Source of the DNA: Pacificimonas aurantium
GTDB taxonomy: Bacteria > Pseudomonadota > Alphaproteobacteria > Sphingomonadales > Sphingomonadaceae
Assembly (NCBI RefSeq): GCF_020092905.1
Contig: NZ_JAGSGB010000003.1
Span: forward strand, 62,001-126,000
Reading direction: 5' to 3'
Length of the DNA: 64,000 bases
A program made the translations under genes and the position numbers. Positions 1-11,400 of this stretch are shown here, piece by piece; within the stretch, counting starts at the first letter, position 1; the number at the start of each line of letters is the position of its first letter. The notes under the pieces were generated by a model. That model was not told where the DNA came from. It made no database searches and saw only the letters and a program-made list of their open reading frames with translations.

Positions 1-1
1 C

Positions 2-247
2 GCACGGCGGCGGCTGGAACGCGGCGTGAAGCTGAACCATCCGGAAGCGGTTGCGCTGATCGCCGATCATGTCGTCGAGGGGGCGCGGGACGGGCGAAAC
101 GTGGCCGATCTGATGGAAAGCGGCGGCGCCGTCTTGACGCGCGACCAGGTCATGGACGGCATTCCCGAGATGATCGACGAGATCCAGGTGGAGGCGACGT
201 TCCCGGACGGGACGAAACTGGTCACCGTACACAGGCCGATCCGTTGA
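2..247 (+). CDS. ureA: Urease subunit gamma, 5'-truncated by window edge
   Basis: Gamma (smallest) structural subunit of the cytoplasmic nickel urease, which hydrolyses urea to ammonia and carbamate. The reading frame is open from base 2, so the true start lies upstream. The visible 81 residues match the C-terminal part of Ure[19 protein letters not shown] near the start, then [12 protein letters not shown]-like and [15 protein letters not shown] segments, ending in TVHRPIR. UreA is normally about 100 residues, so roughly 20 are missing. The stop overlaps the ureB start. ureD, the one accessory gene not seen here, may lie just upstream outside the window. Confidence 0.97.
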   Translation, partial: ARRRLERGVKLNHPEAVALIADHVVEGARDGRNVADLMESGGAVLTRDQVMDGIPEMIDEIQVEATFPDGTKLVTVHRPIR

Positions 248-549
248 TTCCCGGCGAACTCTTTCCCGCTGATGGCGATATCGAGCTGAACAGAGGCCGC
301 GAGGCCGTCCGCCTGACCGTAGCGAACAGCGGCGACCGGCCGGTACAGGTCGGCAGCCACTATCATTTCGCGGAAACGAACCCCGCCCTGAAGTTTGATC
401 GCCAGGCCGCTCGCGGGATGCGGCTCGACATACCTGCGGGCACCGCCATTCGTTTCGAACCCGGGCAGGAGCGCGAGGTGGCGCTCGTTCCCTATGCGGG
501 CGCCCGGCGGGTCATCGGCTTTCGCGGCGACGTGATGGGGGAGGTCTAG
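244..549 (+). CDS. ureB: Urease subunit beta
   Basis: Beta structural subunit of urease, 101 residues, the usual size. It begins [16 protein letters not shown], the typical UreB N-terminus, so the TTG at 244 is taken as the start although it is non-ATG. The TTG overlaps the ureA stop codon (GTTGA), implying translational coupling. The diagnostic [14 protein letters not shown] segment and the C-terminal [10 protein letters not shown] are present. The ureC ATG follows 3 bases after the stop. The product assembles with UreA and UreC into the apoenzyme; it carries no catalytic residues itself. Confidence 0.97.
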   Translation: MIPGELFPADGDIELNRGREAVRLTVANSGDRPVQVGSHYHFAETNPALKFDRQAARGMRLDIPAGTAIRFEPGQEREVALVPYAGARRVIGFRGDVMGEV

Positions 550-552
550 CAG

Positions 553-2265
553 ATGCCTGTGAGACTCGACCGCGCCGCCTATGCGGACATGTACGGGCCG
601 ACCACGGGCGACCGGGTGCGGCTTGGTGATTCAAGTCTGGTCATCCGTGTCGAGGACGATCGTACGACTTATGGCGAAGAGGTGAAATTCGGCGGCGGAA
701 AGGTGATCCGAGACGGGATGGGCCAGTCGCAGTTGTCGAATGCGGAGGGCGCCGCGGACACGGTGATCACGAATGCCCTGATCGTCGATCATTGGGGCAT
801 CGTAAAGGCCGATGTCGCGATTTCGAACGGCCGCATCTCCGGTATTGGCAAGGCCGGCAATCCGGATACGCAGCCGGGCGTCGATATCGTCATTGGCCCG
901 GGCACGGAAATCATCGGCGGCGAAGGCAGCATTCTGACGGCCGGAGGCGTCGACGCCCATATCCATGCAATCTGTCCGCAGCAGGTCGAGGAGGCGCTGA
1001 CGGCGGGCTTCACGACGCTTCTGGGTGGCGGCACCGGTCCGGCGCATGGCTCGCTTGCCACGACCTGCACGCCCGGTCCCTGGCATATCGGGCGCATGTT
1101 GCAGGCGGTGGAAAGCCTGCCCGTCAATTTCGGTCTCTACGGCAAGGGCAACGCCAGCAGCCCGGAGCCCCTGCGGGAAATGGCACGTGCCGGTGTGTGC
1201 GGAATGAAACTGCACGAGGACTGGGGCACAACCCCGTCGAGCATCCGCACCTGCCTCGATGTCTGCGACGAAATGGACATTCAGGCCACCATCCATACCG
1301 ACACGCTGAACGAGAGCGGCTTTGTCGAGAGCACGATCGAGGCGATCGGCGGTCGGACCATTCACGCTTTTCATACGGAGGGTGCGGGCGGCGGCCACGC
1401 GCCCGACATCATTCGCGTCGCCGGGCTTCCCAATATCCTGCCGTCATCGACGAACCCGACCCGGCCCTACACCGTGAACACGCTGGAAGAGCATCTCGAC
1501 ATGCTCATGGTGTGCCATCACCTCGATCCGAAAATTCCAGAAGACGTGGCTTTTGCGGAAAGCCGCATCCGCAAGGAGACGATCGCGGCCGAGGACATCC
1601 TCCACGACCTCGGTGCCTTTTCCATGATGGCGTCGGATAGCCAGGCAATGGGCCGCGTCGGCGAGACGATCCTTCGCTGCTGGCAGACCGCGGACAAGAT
1701 GAAGCGGCAGCGCGGCGCTCTCGCCGGCGACGATGCGGAGGCCGACAATGAGCGCGTGAAGCGGTACATCGCGAAGTACACGATCAACCCCGCGATCGCG
1801 CATGGCTTTTCTCAGCATGTAGGGTCCGTGGAAGTCGGTAAGCTTGCCGACTTGGTGCTGTGGAAGCCGGCCTTCTTCGCCGTGAAACCGTCGCTGATCC
1901 TTAAGGGGGGGAGCATCTCGGCAGCGCCGATGGGCGACCCGAATGCCAGTATCCCCACACCGCAACCGGTTCACTACCGTCCTATGTTCGGACAGTTCGG
2001 CCGGGCGGGCGTGGAAAGCGCGGTCCATTTCGTCTCGCAGGCCGGCGTCAAGGCGGATGTTTCGGACATGTTCCACCTTGAACGCGATCTTGTTGCGGTG
2101 CACAATGTTCGTTCGGGAGTGGGGAAATCATCGATGATACGCAATGATGCGATGCCGCACATTGAGGTTGATCCGGAAACCTACGAGGTCCGGGCAGACG
2201 GCGAACTGCTGACCTGCGAACCTGCCGAGGAGCTGCCCTTTGCGCAGCGCTACTTCCTGTTCTGA
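553..2265 (+). CDS. ureC: Urease subunit alpha (catalytic)
   Basis: Catalytic subunit of urease, 570 residues, full length. Nickel ligands and active-site residues are all visible: His136 and His138 in GGVDAHIHA, the lysine to be carbamylated at 219 in GMKLHEDWG, His248 in [10 protein letters not shown], His274 in HAFHTEG, the catalytic flap histidines near 322 in MVCHHLDP, and Asp362 in [10 protein letters not shown]. The segment after HIH reads AICPQQ where FICPQQ is more common, a small change next to the metal site. The enzyme should therefore be active once loaded with nickel by UreE/F/G (and UreD, not in this window). Confidence 0.98.
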   Translation: MPVRLDRAAYADMYGPTTGDRVRLGDSSLVIRVEDDRTTYGEEVKFGGGKVIRDGMGQSQLSNAEGAADTVITNALIVDHWGIVKADVAISNGRISGIGKAGNPDTQPGVDIVIGPGTEIIGGEGSILTAGGVDAHIHAICPQQVEEALTAGFTTLLGGGTGPAHGSLATTCTPGPWHIGRMLQAVESLPVNFGLYGKGNASSPEPLREMARAGVCGMKLHEDWGTTPSSIRTCLDVCDEMDIQATIHTDTLNESGFVESTIEAIGGRTIHAFHTEGAGGGHAPDIIRVAGLPNILPSSTNPTRPYTVNTLEEHLDMLMVCHHLDPKIPEDVAFAESRIRKETIAAEDILHDLGAFSMMASDSQAMGRVGETILRCWQTADKMKRQRGALAGDDAEADNERVKRYIAKYTINPAIAHGFSQHVGSVEVGKLADLVLWKPAFFAVKPSLILKGGSISAAPMGDPNASIPTPQPVHYRPMFGQFGRAGVESAVHFVSQAGVKADVSDMFHLERDLVAVHNVRSGVGKSSMIRNDAMPHIEVDPETYEVRADGELLTCEPAEELPFAQRYFLF

Positions 2266-2266
2266 C

Positions 2267-2773
2267 ATGGCTTCGGACATGACGGGAGCACGTGCGATAG
2301 AGGTAAGGAAAGTGTCAAACTGGAGCGGTACGCCAGCAGACGTCGTCGAACTGGAGTTCGATGATCGGCACCGTCGGCGTATTCGCCTGCAAGGACGAGA
2401 CGGGCTCAGCTTCCTGCTTGATCTGCCAAAAGCGGCCATACTGGAACATGGCGACGCGTTGCTTCTAAACGATGGTCGCCTGGTCGCGGTGGCTGCTGCG
2501 GCGGAACGAGTCATGGATGCGCGGGCGGGCTCGCCGCGTGAACTCGCGCGGCTGGCCTGGCATGTCGGCAACAGGCATTTGCCTGCAGAAATTCACGCCG
2601 ACCGTATCCGGCTGCGCTACGATCACGTCATCGCCGCGATGCTGCGCGGCCTTGGTGCAGCCGTCGATGAGCTGGATGGACCCTTTGCGCCGGAGCCCGG
2701 TGCCTATGCCGGGCACGGCGGCTCCCATTCGCATGGCCACCACGGTCACGGAGAGGCGGCCCATGCGCACTGA
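2267..2773 (+). CDS. ureE: Urease accessory protein UreE (nickel metallochaperone)
   Basis: Cytoplasmic nickel chaperone that delivers Ni2+ to the UreDFG-urease complex. About 168 residues if translation starts at the ATG one base after the ureC stop; an in-frame ATG at 2279 is an alternative. The N-terminal peptide-binding domain precedes a metal-binding domain (RYDHVIAAMLRGLGA), and the C-terminus ends in a His-rich tail ([18 protein letters not shown]) typical of UreE proteins that bind several nickel ions. The 3' end overlaps the ureF start by 11 bases. Confidence 0.94.
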   Translation: MASDMTGARAIEVRKVSNWSGTPADVVELEFDDRHRRRIRLQGRDGLSFLLDLPKAAILEHGDALLLNDGRLVAVAAAAERVMDARAGSPRELARLAWHVGNRHLPAEIHADRIRLRYDHVIAAMLRGLGAAVDELDGPFAPEPGAYAGHGGSHSHGHHGHGEAAHAH

Positions 2774-3443
2774 CGCTGCTCTTCACCGCCTGCTTGCGTG
2801 GACGTCTCCGGCTTATCCGGTCGGCGCCTTTACCTACAGTCACGGCCTCGAAACGGCTGTCGAAACTGGCGAAATAGCGTCTGCGGAGGACGCGGCGAGC
2901 TACATCAGGGCGGTCATCGAACATGGCAGCGGCTGGGTGGATGCGGTGCTGTTTGCCCATAGCTGGCGCAGTGTGGACGACGAGGACGCCGTCGATGAGC
3001 TCGCCGAACTGGCAGCGGCCTTTCGGGGGAGCAGGGAGACCGCTTTGGAATGCCATCAGCAGGGCCGCGCCTTTCTTGCGGTCACGCGGAAGGCTTGGCC
3101 GCATACGCTGCTGGACAGCTTCGCTGAGCGACATGCCGACCGTCCGATGGCTCAGCCCGTAATTATGGGGCTTGCCGCTGCAGTTCATGGCGTGCCCCTG
3201 GTGCCTGCACTTGCCGCATTTCTTCACGGCACGGCGGCAAACCTCGTGTCTGCGGCTGTCAGGCTGGTCCCGCTTGGCCAGACCGACGGGCAGATCGTTA
3301 CGGCGGACCTCGCACCGGTCATAGACCGCATCTGCACCCGCGCTCAGGCGACGGATCTCGACGATCTGGGGACGGCGGCGCCGCGCGTCGAGCTGGCCTC
3401 CCTACACCACGAAACACTCTATACGAGGCTCTTTCGATCATGA
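2763..3443 (+). CDS. ureF: Urease accessory protein UreF
   Basis: GTPase-activating/gating partner of UreG in urease maturation, 226 residues from the ATG at 2763. The N-terminus shows the UreF signature [21 protein letters not shown], and the all-helical body includes [16 protein letters not shown] and the conserved C-terminal [14 protein letters not shown]. An open frame extends further upstream, but it runs antiparallel to the UreE frame and has no UreF similarity, so the ATG overlapping the ureE end is preferred. The stop TGA is shared with the ureG ATG (ATGA). Confidence 0.95.
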   Translation: MRTDAALHRLLAWTSPAYPVGAFTYSHGLETAVETGEIASAEDAASYIRAVIEHGSGWVDAVLFAHSWRSVDDEDAVDELAELAAAFRGSRETALECHQQGRAFLAVTRKAWPHTLLDSFAERHADRPMAQPVIMGLAAAVHGVPLVPALAAFLHGTAANLVSAAVRLVPLGQTDGQIVTADLAPVIDRICTRAQATDLDDLGTAAPRVELASLHHETLYTRLFRS

Positions 3444-4102
3444 ATGACCTTGCCCCCGATCGGCATCCCCGGACTTCCGAAGCCGGACCGCTCCGCGTGG
3501 GGATCGGCGGTCCCGTTGGGTCCGGGAAGACGGCGCTGACGGACCGCCTTTGCAAGGCGATGCGAACGCGCTTCAATGTCGCTGCCATCACCAACGACAT
3601 CTACACGCGCGAGGATGCCGAATTCCTGACGCGTTCGGGCGCTCTCGACCCCGCCCGGATCATGGGCGTCGAGACCGGGGGCTGCCCCCACACGGCGATC
3701 CGGGAAGATGCCAGCATCAACCTCGCCGCGGTCGAGGACATGGCGTCGCGCTTTCCCGGGCTGGAACTGGTTTTCATAGAAAGCGGCGGCGACAATCTCG
3801 CGGCGACGTTCAGTCCTGAACTCGCCGACCTGACGATCTATGTCATCGACGTGTCCGCAGGGGACAAGATCCCGCGAAAGGGAGGTCCGGGGATCACGCG
3901 GTCGGATCTCCTCATCATAAACAAGACGGACCTTGCACCCCTCGTGGGAGCCTCCCTCGACGTCATGGACCGCGACGCACGTAAGATGCGCGGAGAGAGG
4001 CCCTTCCTGTTCACCAATCTGAAGGCCGGGGAGGGCACGGAGGAGATCGTCGCCTTCATCGAACGTATGGGCGGCCTGGATACGGTGCCGGCACGGGAAT
4101 GA
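3440..4102 (+). CDS. ureG: Urease accessory GTPase UreG
   Basis: SIMIBI-class GTPase, 220 residues, that couples GTP hydrolysis to nickel insertion into urease. The P-loop GGPVGSGKT lies at about residues 23-31. The metal-binding CPH motif is seen in [17 protein letters not shown], followed by [17 protein letters not shown] and the base-specificity [11 protein letters not shown]. The start codon overlaps the ureF stop. Its own stop overlaps the start of the next gene, a permease-histidine kinase fusion, so that regulator appears to be co-translated with the urease operon. Confidence 0.97.
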   Translation: MNDLAPDRHPRTSEAGPLRVGIGGPVGSGKTALTDRLCKAMRTRFNVAAITNDIYTREDAEFLTRSGALDPARIMGVETGGCPHTAIREDASINLAAVEDMASRFPGLELVFIESGGDNLAATFSPELADLTIYVIDVSAGDKIPRKGGPGITRSDLLIINKTDLAPLVGASLDVMDRDARKMRGERPFLFTNLKAGEGTEEIVAFIERMGGLDTVPARE

Positions 4103-7100
4103 CGGTCCGCGCAGCGATCTTTCCGGAAAAACGGTCCTACAACAAATGGGCCGCGAGCGAGACGCTCGAGGACTATGCGCTGCGCTACACTGCGGATTCC
4201 GCGCGCCGTTGGAGCATTGCACGGGTCGCCAATACAGCGATCGGGGCCACCGCCTTCCTGGCTTGCGAAGCGCTGGGGGCCAGCATCACGCTGAGCTTCG
4301 GGTTTGCCAACAGCGTCACGGCTATCCTGGCCGCCAGCCTGATCATGTTCGTGATCGGCCTTCCCATCGCCTACTATGCGGCCCGCGAGGGTCTGGATAT
4401 CGACTTGCTGACCCGCGGGGCGGGCTTCGGCTATCTCGGATCGACGATCACCTCGCTGATCTACGCCACCTTCACTTTCCTGTTGTTCGCCATAGAGGCC
4501 AGCATCATGTCGGTGGCGCTGGTCGCCCTGACGGCGATGCCGCTTTCGCTGGCCTATCTCCTAAGCGCCCTCGTGATTTTGCCCATTGCCTTCTACGGAA
4601 TGAGGGCGATCACGCGCTTCCAGGCCTATTCGCAGCCGATCTGGATCGTGGTCCAGCTGCTGCCGATCATCTATCTGCTGACGCTGGACACTTCCGACCT
4701 CGATCAGTGGTTCGCGTTCGACCCGGGCGGGGAGGGGGAGATCTCCCTGGTCTATGTCGGCCTTGCCATGTCGACGCTGCTATCCCTCCTGCCGCAGATC
4801 GGAGAGCAAGCCGATTATCTGCGCTTCCTTCCGCAGCGGCGGCCGGGAAATGGCGTGCGCTGGTGGACGGCGCTGCTTCTGGCGGGCCCCGGCTGGACGC
4901 TGATCGGCGCGCTGAAGCTGCTCGTCGGTTCATGCCTCGCCGTACTCGCGCTGCAAATGGGCGTGATGGCGCCCGGCGCCGAGGACCCTACGGGGATGTT
5001 CCTCGCCTTCTTCGAGCGGATCGGCACCGACAGCAGGGCAGCGCTGCTCGTGACCGCTCTCTTCGTCATCGTCTGCCAGATGAAGATCAACGTCACCAAT
5101 GCCTATGCAGGGTCCATTGCCTGGTCGAACTTCTTCTCCCGGCTGACACATAGCCACCCCGGGCGGGTCGTGTGGCTCGTGTTCAACGTGCTCCTGGCGC
5201 TTCTGCTGATGCTGATCGGCATTTTCGATGTGATCCACGGAGTGCTGGTGTTCTTCGCCAATCTCGCGGCCGGGTGGCTTGGCGCGCTCGCTGCGGACCT
5301 GATGGTGTCCAAGCCCCTCGGCCTGTCGCCGCGCCGCGTCGAATTCAAGCGGGCGCACCTTTACGACATAAATCCGGTGGGTATCGGCGCCATGACGCTG
5401 TCGATCGCGGTATCGAGCGCCGCCCTGGGCGGCATGTTCGGGGAAGTCGTCCGCGCCTTTGCACCGGCCATCGGACTAGCCACGGCATTCGTCGCCGCGC
5501 CGGCCATCGCTCTGATCACTCACGGCCGATATTATATCGCGCGCCAGTCCACGCTGTCCGAGGACGCGGAGAATGCCGTCTGCGTCATCTGCGAGAACAG
5601 GTTTCAGGCGGCGGACATGGCAGGCTGCCCCCTATATAGCGGTCCGATCTGCTCGCTCTGCTGCACGCTGGAAGCAAAGTGTCACGACGTCTGCAAGGAC
5701 GGTAGCAGGCTGGACGAGCAGGTCGTCCGCCTGAGCGAACATGTGCTGCCAGGCTGGGCGTCGAAATATGTGCACACGAACATAGGCCATTTCGCCCTTC
5801 TGCATGGCTTCTTTTGCGCCGTCGTCGGGGCGGTTCTCTATGCGATTTATCTCTGGTGGACCCGCGAGGCCGCCGCGGCTGCGCCCTATCTCGGCGGTGC
5901 GCTGGCTGCGGTCTTCACCGTGTTCGTCCTGCTGTCGGGGGTAGCCGCCTGGCTGATCGTGCTCGCTCATGACAGCCGACGCTCTGCAGAGCGGGAAACG
6001 GGTCTCCACCTCGAAAGCCTGAGCGAGGAGATCGCCGCGCATGAGGCGACAGATGTCGAACTGCAAAGGGCGAAGGGCGCGGCGGAAGCGGCGAACGAAG
6101 CGAAGAGCCGTTACCTGACCAGCGTCAGCCATGAGATCCGCTCGCCGCTGAATTCAATCTACGGTTACGCCCAGCTGCTGGAGCGCGACCGAGAGTTGCC
6201 TCCTCAGGAGGCCGCCCAGGTCATTCGCCGCAGCTGCGAGCATCTGACCAACATGGTCGATGGCCTGCTGGACATTTCGCAGGTGGAAAGCGGAGTGCTC
6301 CGCCTTAGCCGCGACCTGGTAAACCTGCCCCTTCTTGCCGACGAAATCGCGGACATGTTCGCGCCTCAGGCCGAAGCGAAGGGGGTGACATTCCTTCGTG
6401 ATATTCCTGCCGCGCTGCCAGATCAGGTGCATACCGACCGCAAGCGCCTCCGGCAGATTCTGATCAACCTGTGCTCGAATGCAGTGAAGTTCACCGAACG
6501 GGGAAGCGTTTCTCTGCGCGTGACTCACCGCAGCGAGATCGCGACGTTCGAGATATCGGACACGGGCCTCGGTATCGGCAGCGAGGATTTGAAACGCATT
6601 TTCGAACCGTTCGACCGCGGCGGCAATCCCGCGACGCTGGAGTTTCAGGGTATCGGGCTCGGTCTCGCGATCACGCAGGCTCTCGTCCAGATCATGGGCG
6701 GCGAAATGACGGTGCGCAGCGAGCCCGGCGCGGGGACGACATTCACCGTGAAGCTGATGCTCTCGAAAGCCGAAGGCGGCGAACCTGTTCGCAGCCGCAG
6801 CCGCGCCACAGGCTATTCAGGACCGCGAAAGCGGGTTCTGATCGCCGACGACAGCAGGGCGCAGCTGCGGGTTCTTGCCTCCCTGCTTCGGCCGCTGGGT
6901 TTCGAGGTTTCCACCTTCGATGCGCCGTTGGCAGCGCTCGAGGCCGCCCGGCGAGAGCCGCCCGACCTGGCACTGCTGGACATATCGATGCCCGGTCTCG
7001 ATGGCTGGCAGCTTGCGTCGGGCCTTCGGGCGCAGCTCTCGGACCAGGTGAAGATCGTTATGGTCTCCGCAAACGCGCACGAACTGGGCAGTTTCGGCAG

Positions 7101-7491
7101 CAATCCTGCCGTGCACGACGCGTTCCTCGCAAAACCGGTGGATCTCGATCTGCTCCTCGATCTCATCGGAAGGCAACTCGGGGTGTCCTGGACCTATGCC
7201 TCCGGGATTCAGGCAGCGGCCACCGACGAGAAGGCGCTGGACCTGTCAGTTCCAAGCGCATGCGCCGGAGCCGAGGAAGACGAGTTGCCACCTCGGGCGG
7301 GCGCCTATCTGCAGGAAATCCTCGAGCTCAGCCGGATCGGTCATGTGCGGCGCGTAGAGGCCGCGATCGCGACCATGGAGGCGGCGTTACCGGAAAGCGC
7401 GAAAATGACCGCCCGCTTGCGCACCCACCTGGAGCAATTCGACTTCACCGGCCTGGCGAAAACCCTCGAAGCGGAGCTTTCAAATGCTTGA
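4099..7491 (+). CDS. NCS1-type permease fused to hybrid sensor histidine kinase
   Basis: A 1130-residue fusion whose start overlaps the ureG stop (ATGA). Residues about 35-475 form a polytopic membrane domain resembling nucleobase-cation-symport (NCS1) permeases. Residues 495-532 hold eight cysteines (CxxC, then C510, C518, C521, C522, C528, C532). Two further membrane helices lie at about 560-625. A helical linker leads to HisKA with the phospho-acceptor His678 in [10 protein letters not shown], a HATPase domain with N, DTGLGIG and GIGLGL boxes, and a receiver domain with Asp961 in LLDISMPG. The last 100 residues show no clear domain and no Hpt motif. By analogy with SSS-linked kinases such as CbrA/CrbS (established), it may sense or bind a transported ligand; urea or a related nitrogen compound is inferred from context only. 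Confidence 0.88.
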   Translation: MTVRAAIFPEKRSYNKWAASETLEDYALRYTADSARRWSIARVANTAIGATAFLACEALGASITLSFGFANSVTAILAASLIMFVIGLPIAYYAAREGLDIDLLTRGAGFGYLGSTITSLIYATFTFLLFAIEASIMSVALVALTAMPLSLAYLLSALVILPIAFYGMRAITRFQAYSQPIWIVVQLLPIIYLLTLDTSDLDQWFAFDPGGEGEISLVYVGLAMSTLLSLLPQIGEQADYLRFLPQRRPGNGVRWWTALLLAGPGWTLIGALKLLVGSCLAVLALQMGVMAPGAEDPTGMFLAFFERIGTDSRAALLVTALFVIVCQMKINVTNAYAGSIAWSNFFSRLTHSHPGRVVWLVFNVLLALLLMLIGIFDVIHGVLVFFANLAAGWLGALAADLMVSKPLGLSPRRVEFKRAHLYDINPVGIGAMTLSIAVSSAALGGMFGEVVRAFAPAIGLATAFVAAPAIALITHGRYYIARQSTLSEDAENAVCVICENRFQAADMAGCPLYSGPICSLCCTLEAKCHDVCKDGSRLDEQVVRLSEHVLPGWASKYVHTNIGHFALLHGFFCAVVGAVLYAIYLWWTREAAAAAPYLGGALAAVFTVFVLLSGVAAWLIVLAHDSRRSAERETGLHLESLSEEIAAHEATDVELQRAKGAAEAANEAKSRYLTSVSHEIRSPLNSIYGYAQLLERDRELPPQEAAQVIRRSCEHLTNMVDGLLDISQVESGVLRLSRDLVNLPLLADEIADMFAPQAEAKGVTFLRDIPAALPDQVHTDRKRLRQILINLCSNAVKFTERGSVSLRVTHRSEIATFEISDTGLGIGSEDLKRIFEPFDRGGNPATLEFQGIGLGLAITQALVQIMGGEMTVRSEPGAGTTFTVKLMLSKAEGGEPVRSRSRATGYSGPRKRVLIADDSRAQLRVLASLLRPLGFEVSTFDAPLAALEAARREPPDLALLDISMPGLDGWQLASGLRAQLSDQVKIVMVSANAHELGSFGSNPAVHDAFLAKPVDLDLLLDLIGRQLGVSWTYASGIQAAATDEKALDLSVPSACAGAEEDELPPRAGAYLQEILELSRIGHVRRVEAAIATMEAALPESAKMTARLRTHLEQFDFTGLAKTLEAELSNA

Positions 7492-8395
7492 TACCGCCCG
7501 GCGAAACCGCGTCCTCATCGTTGACGACAGCGCCGATGCACTCCGCTTCCTGACCGCCACAATCGAGCGCACGGGTGCCGAAGTCTTGCTGGCGAAAAGC
7601 GGCAATGCAGCATTGCAGGTTCTTGAGCGGATCCAGCCGGACCTCATTCTGATGGATGCTCTGATGCCCGGCCTCGACGGCTTCGAAACGACCGAAAGAA
7701 TCAAGGCCAACCCGGTAAACGAGAATATTCCCGTAATCTTCATGACCGGACTTACCGATCCCAAGCACGCGGTGCGTGCACTGGGCGCGGGCGGGGTCGA
7801 CTACGTCCGAAAGCCCATCGACGTGGAGGAGCTGCTCGCGCGGGTCGAGGTTCACCTTGGAAACGCCCGCAACGTGCAGAGGAATGCCCACGCCCTCAAC
7901 GCGCTGGGCCGACTTCTCATCGCCGTCGATGCGGACGGAAACCTGAAATGGACCACGTCCCACGCCGATGAGCTGCTTGATGAACTCGGTCGTCAGGACA
8001 GGGAAAGCCTGCCGCAGCCCGTGTGGCAGGCGGTTACGAGACTTGTCGAAGGAGGAACGCCAAGCCCTCGCAAATCGATGCGCGTCGAATTGGCGGGAGG
8101 CGCCATTGAACTGCAATATGTGGATCGCGGACAGGACGGCGAGCTGCTGATCCGCCTGTCCGATCTGCGGGAAGATGCGGTTACGGCGCTGTTGCAGGGG
8201 CGGCATGCGCTCACTCACCGCGAAGCCGAAGTGCTCTTGTGGATCAGCTATGGAAAGCCGAACCGGGTGATTAGCGAAATTCTCGAGATCAGCCCGCGTA
8301 CGGTGAACAAGCATCTGGAGCAGGTGTTCGCGAAACTGGGCGTAGAGACACGCTCCGCTGCCGCCGCCATCGCCGTGAAGACGATCTCCGAATAG
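7484..8395 (+). CDS. Response regulator, receiver plus LuxR-type HTH
   Basis: 303-residue two-component regulator, probable cognate partner of the preceding permease-kinase, whose 3' end it overlaps by 8 bases. The receiver domain (about 9-125) has the acidic pair in VLIVDDS, phospho-acceptor Asp58 in LILMDALMPG, and K in YVRKPID. A central segment of about 100 residues has no recognised domain. The C-terminus (about 240-300) is a LuxR/GerE helix-turn-helix (LTHREAEVLLWISYGKPNRVISEILEIS, split by the turn). It probably controls transcription of urease, the nearby TonB receptor/ureohydrolases, or both. The target is an inference; no binding site is established. Confidence 0.9.
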   Translation: MLDTARRNRVLIVDDSADALRFLTATIERTGAEVLLAKSGNAALQVLERIQPDLILMDALMPGLDGFETTERIKANPVNENIPVIFMTGLTDPKHAVRALGAGGVDYVRKPIDVEELLARVEVHLGNARNVQRNAHALNALGRLLIAVDADGNLKWTTSHADELLDELGRQDRESLPQPVWQAVTRLVEGGTPSPRKSMRVELAGGAIELQYVDRGQDGELLIRLSDLREDAVTALLQGRHALTHREAEVLLWISYGKPNRVISEILEISPRTVNKHLEQVFAKLGVETRSAAAAIAVKTISE

Positions 8396-8434
8396 GCTCC
8401 CTACGCGCTGACGGTCCGGGGCTGATAAACGAAA

Positions 8435-8462
8435 GGGGGGAGCGGCCATGGCCGCTCCCCCC
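8435..8462 (-). terminator. Palindromic hairpin between convergent genes
   Basis: A perfect palindrome of 28 bases with arms GGGGGGAGCGGCC and GGCCGCTCCCCCC around a central AT. On the minus strand it is followed by a T-rich stretch (complement of 8427-8434), fitting rho-independent termination of the TonB receptor gene. On the plus strand there is no T-run, so termination of the response regulator there would be weaker. Confidence 0.75.
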
Positions 8463-8497
8463 TGTCGTCTCCAGCTCAGCCGAAGCGCTATTCCGCC

Positions 8498-11400
8498 CTA
8501 CATGCTCCAGCGGGCTCCCAGGAAGAAGAAGCGACCAAGAGCACTCACAGGATAGGACCGCTCGGTGATGAACGGGTCTTCGTCGGTCAGATTGTTGATG
8601 CCGCCATAGATGGAGAACTGATCCTCGACGATGTCTACCGAAGCGGCGATGTCGTGCACGAAGAATTCGTCGACCAGTCCAGCCTCTCCGAACTGCGCCC
8701 GGTACGTGTCGATTTCCACGTCGCCAAGCGCCTGTTCGCCGAAATATTTCAGTGTGTAGGACAGCTTGAACGGACCGTAGCCGAGGCTCGCCGTGCCGCG
8801 GCCCGACCACTCAGGCCGCTGGATCTCGCCCAGCTCGTTGTCGATGGCCGTGTCGTCGGTGGGATCGAAGAAGAAGTCGAGCTTGTCGACCCAGGAGGCG
8901 GTTGCGCTCAGGCCGATGTCGAACTCGCCCACCATCAGGTTGTAGGAGGCTGAGGCGTCGATGCCCGCCGTCTCGATGCTGACGAAGTTGATCGACTGCA
9001 GCGTCAGCGACGTGAACCCGAGATATTGCGGCGAACTCGGATCCTGGTTGCGGGTGAAGGAGTCGCAGAAGTCGTTCGGGAATTCAGCGCTGTCGTAACA
9101 GTTGTCGACGACGTCCTGGGAATCGAGCGTCGAAATCGCGTCGTCGATCTTGATGTCGTAATAGTCGACCGTCAGAGCAAGGCCGGGTACGAAGCGGGGC
9201 TGCAAAACCGCGCCGACCGTGAACGTGTCGGCGGTCTCTTCGCGCAGATCCGGGTTGCCCGAAATCGTTCCCGCAAAACGCGCCGACAGCGGATCGACGA
9301 AGTCTGAAGGAATGCCGGCAGCGGCACAGTTCGCGATCCGGTTGTCGATATTCTCATAACCATCGGCCTGCAGGCGCGCGATTTCGGTGGCGTCGCAGGG
9401 GTCGAAAGGCCGGAAGAAGGCCGCCTGCGGCGGCGCATACAGTTCGGCAATGTTCGGGGCGCGGACCGCTCGCGAATATGTTCCGCGGAACCGCACGTCC
9501 TCCACCGGCGCCCAGAAGCCGTTCACGGCCCAAGTAAACACCCCGCCGACAGTCGTGTAATCCGAATAGCGCGCTGCGCCCTCGACGCGAAGCTCGTGGA
9601 AGAAGGGCTCGTCCTCGATGATCGTCGTGCCTAGCTCGCCGAACAGTTCGAACACGCTGTAGCCGCCGCCGGAGTTCTGCAGGAACTGGTCAGGCGGAGT
9701 CGCGAGCGACGTTTGCGAAAAGCCCAGGTCTCCGACGAAGTCGCCGGCATTGCCGTCCACGGTCGTCACCGGAAGAATGCCGCGAACAAGCGGGTCGAAC
9801 TCGGAACGGCTTGCCTCGTCGCGGAATTCGAAGCCAAGCGCGAAGTCGAGCCCGTCATAGGGCAGCATCAGGAAATCGTCCGTATCGCCGACCACGATGC
9901 CGAAGATGTCGAGCTGTTCGGTCGTGTAATTGTTGCGGGTGGTGGTAGTGATGAAATCGACGGCCTCCTGGCTGATCGACTGCGGCCCGCCAAGGATGTT
10001 GGCCGGAACGCATTCACCCGAACCGGGAACGAAAGTCAGATAGCCGAACTCGCCCGTCGGAATTCCGAAGATGGTGCTTGGCGAGCGCACAGTGGGATCG
10101 ATCTCACTGCGACACACCGGGTTTCCGTTGGCGTCCGTCGTTACATCGATCGCAGCAAAGAAGCGGTCGAGGAGAACGTTATTCCTGTTGATCGTCTCCA
10201 GCTCGTAGCGGCCGTAATTCGCCGACAGTTCGTAGGAGAACCCGTTTGGAAATTCACCCTCGATTCCACCGACGAAGCGGTAGGTTTCCGAGATATTCGT
10301 ATCCTTGTTAGGCCCGAGATCGGTCGGGTCGCGCGTGATGTAGAGACCGTCATGCGTATCGGCGACGTCCTGAAGAACCGCCGGGATGAACGGATTGTCG
10401 GCCGAAACCCTCAACAGATCGTAGTAGCTGTTCTGTGTCGTGCCGAAATAGGTTTCCTGGCGAACATATTTCGCTTCGAAGAACAGCTCGGCCTGACGCG
10501 AGAACTCGTAGCGCGACAGCAGGTTGAAACTGATCCGGTCGATCTGCGGGGTCAGGAAGCCGTCATTGTCGAAAATCACGCCGTCGCCGCCGAAAGCGTT
10601 GAAGTTGCCGGCGATCAGACCATCGTTGATCGGTTGCGGCCCATCGTCCGTCAGGATGTAGCAGCCGCCGGCCAGTCCAAAGGCCTGCGAATAGTCGAAC
10701 AGGCCATTGTAGCCCACGAAGGACTGCAGGCAGTCGCTTTGCCCGTTATTGTCGATGTCCGTCATCGGATCGAGGAAATCGCCCGGGATCACCAAGCCGC
10801 CATTCGAGGTGATGTTGAACTGATATTGCGGAGCAATGTAGCGGGTCGGTGCATTCGCCGCCTGATCGATCAGTGCCTGCTCCGCGGCGGTCAGGGATGG
10901 GCGCGACCCAAATGTCGCTTCATACTGGTCGAGAAAATCCGCAGCTGTCTGCGGAATGCGAAAGCCCGATGGATAGTAGCCATTATCGAGGCTGTAGAAC
11001 TGGGCGAAGTTCGGGGTCTCGGCGCCGATGTCGCCGGCCTGGAACCGCAGGAACGGGTTGGAGCCGTCCGCGGCGATCATCCCGTCAGCATAGACGGTTT
11101 CGCCGAACTTCAGGCCTTCGTCGCGGTGGTAGTCGACGGCCAGCGTGATGTTGCCGCGCCCATCGTTGAAATTCTTACCGAACTTTCCGTAGACGTCCAG
11201 GCGCTGGCCATTCCCGTCGCCGTTAAGCCCGCCTTCAATGCCCAGCTCCAGTCCGTCATAGTCCTCGTCGAGGATGAAATTGACGACGCCGGTCACAGCG
11301 TCCGCACCATAGACCGCCGAGGCGCCGCCGGTCAGAACTTCGACATTTTCGATCAGCGAAGTGGGAATGCTGTTGATGTCGACAATCGCGGACTCCGCCA

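Noticed and set aside
2472-2762. Upstream extension of the ureF frame
   Set aside because: The extra residues overlap ureE in another frame and have no UreF similarity; the ATG at 2763 gives the normal UreF N-terminus.
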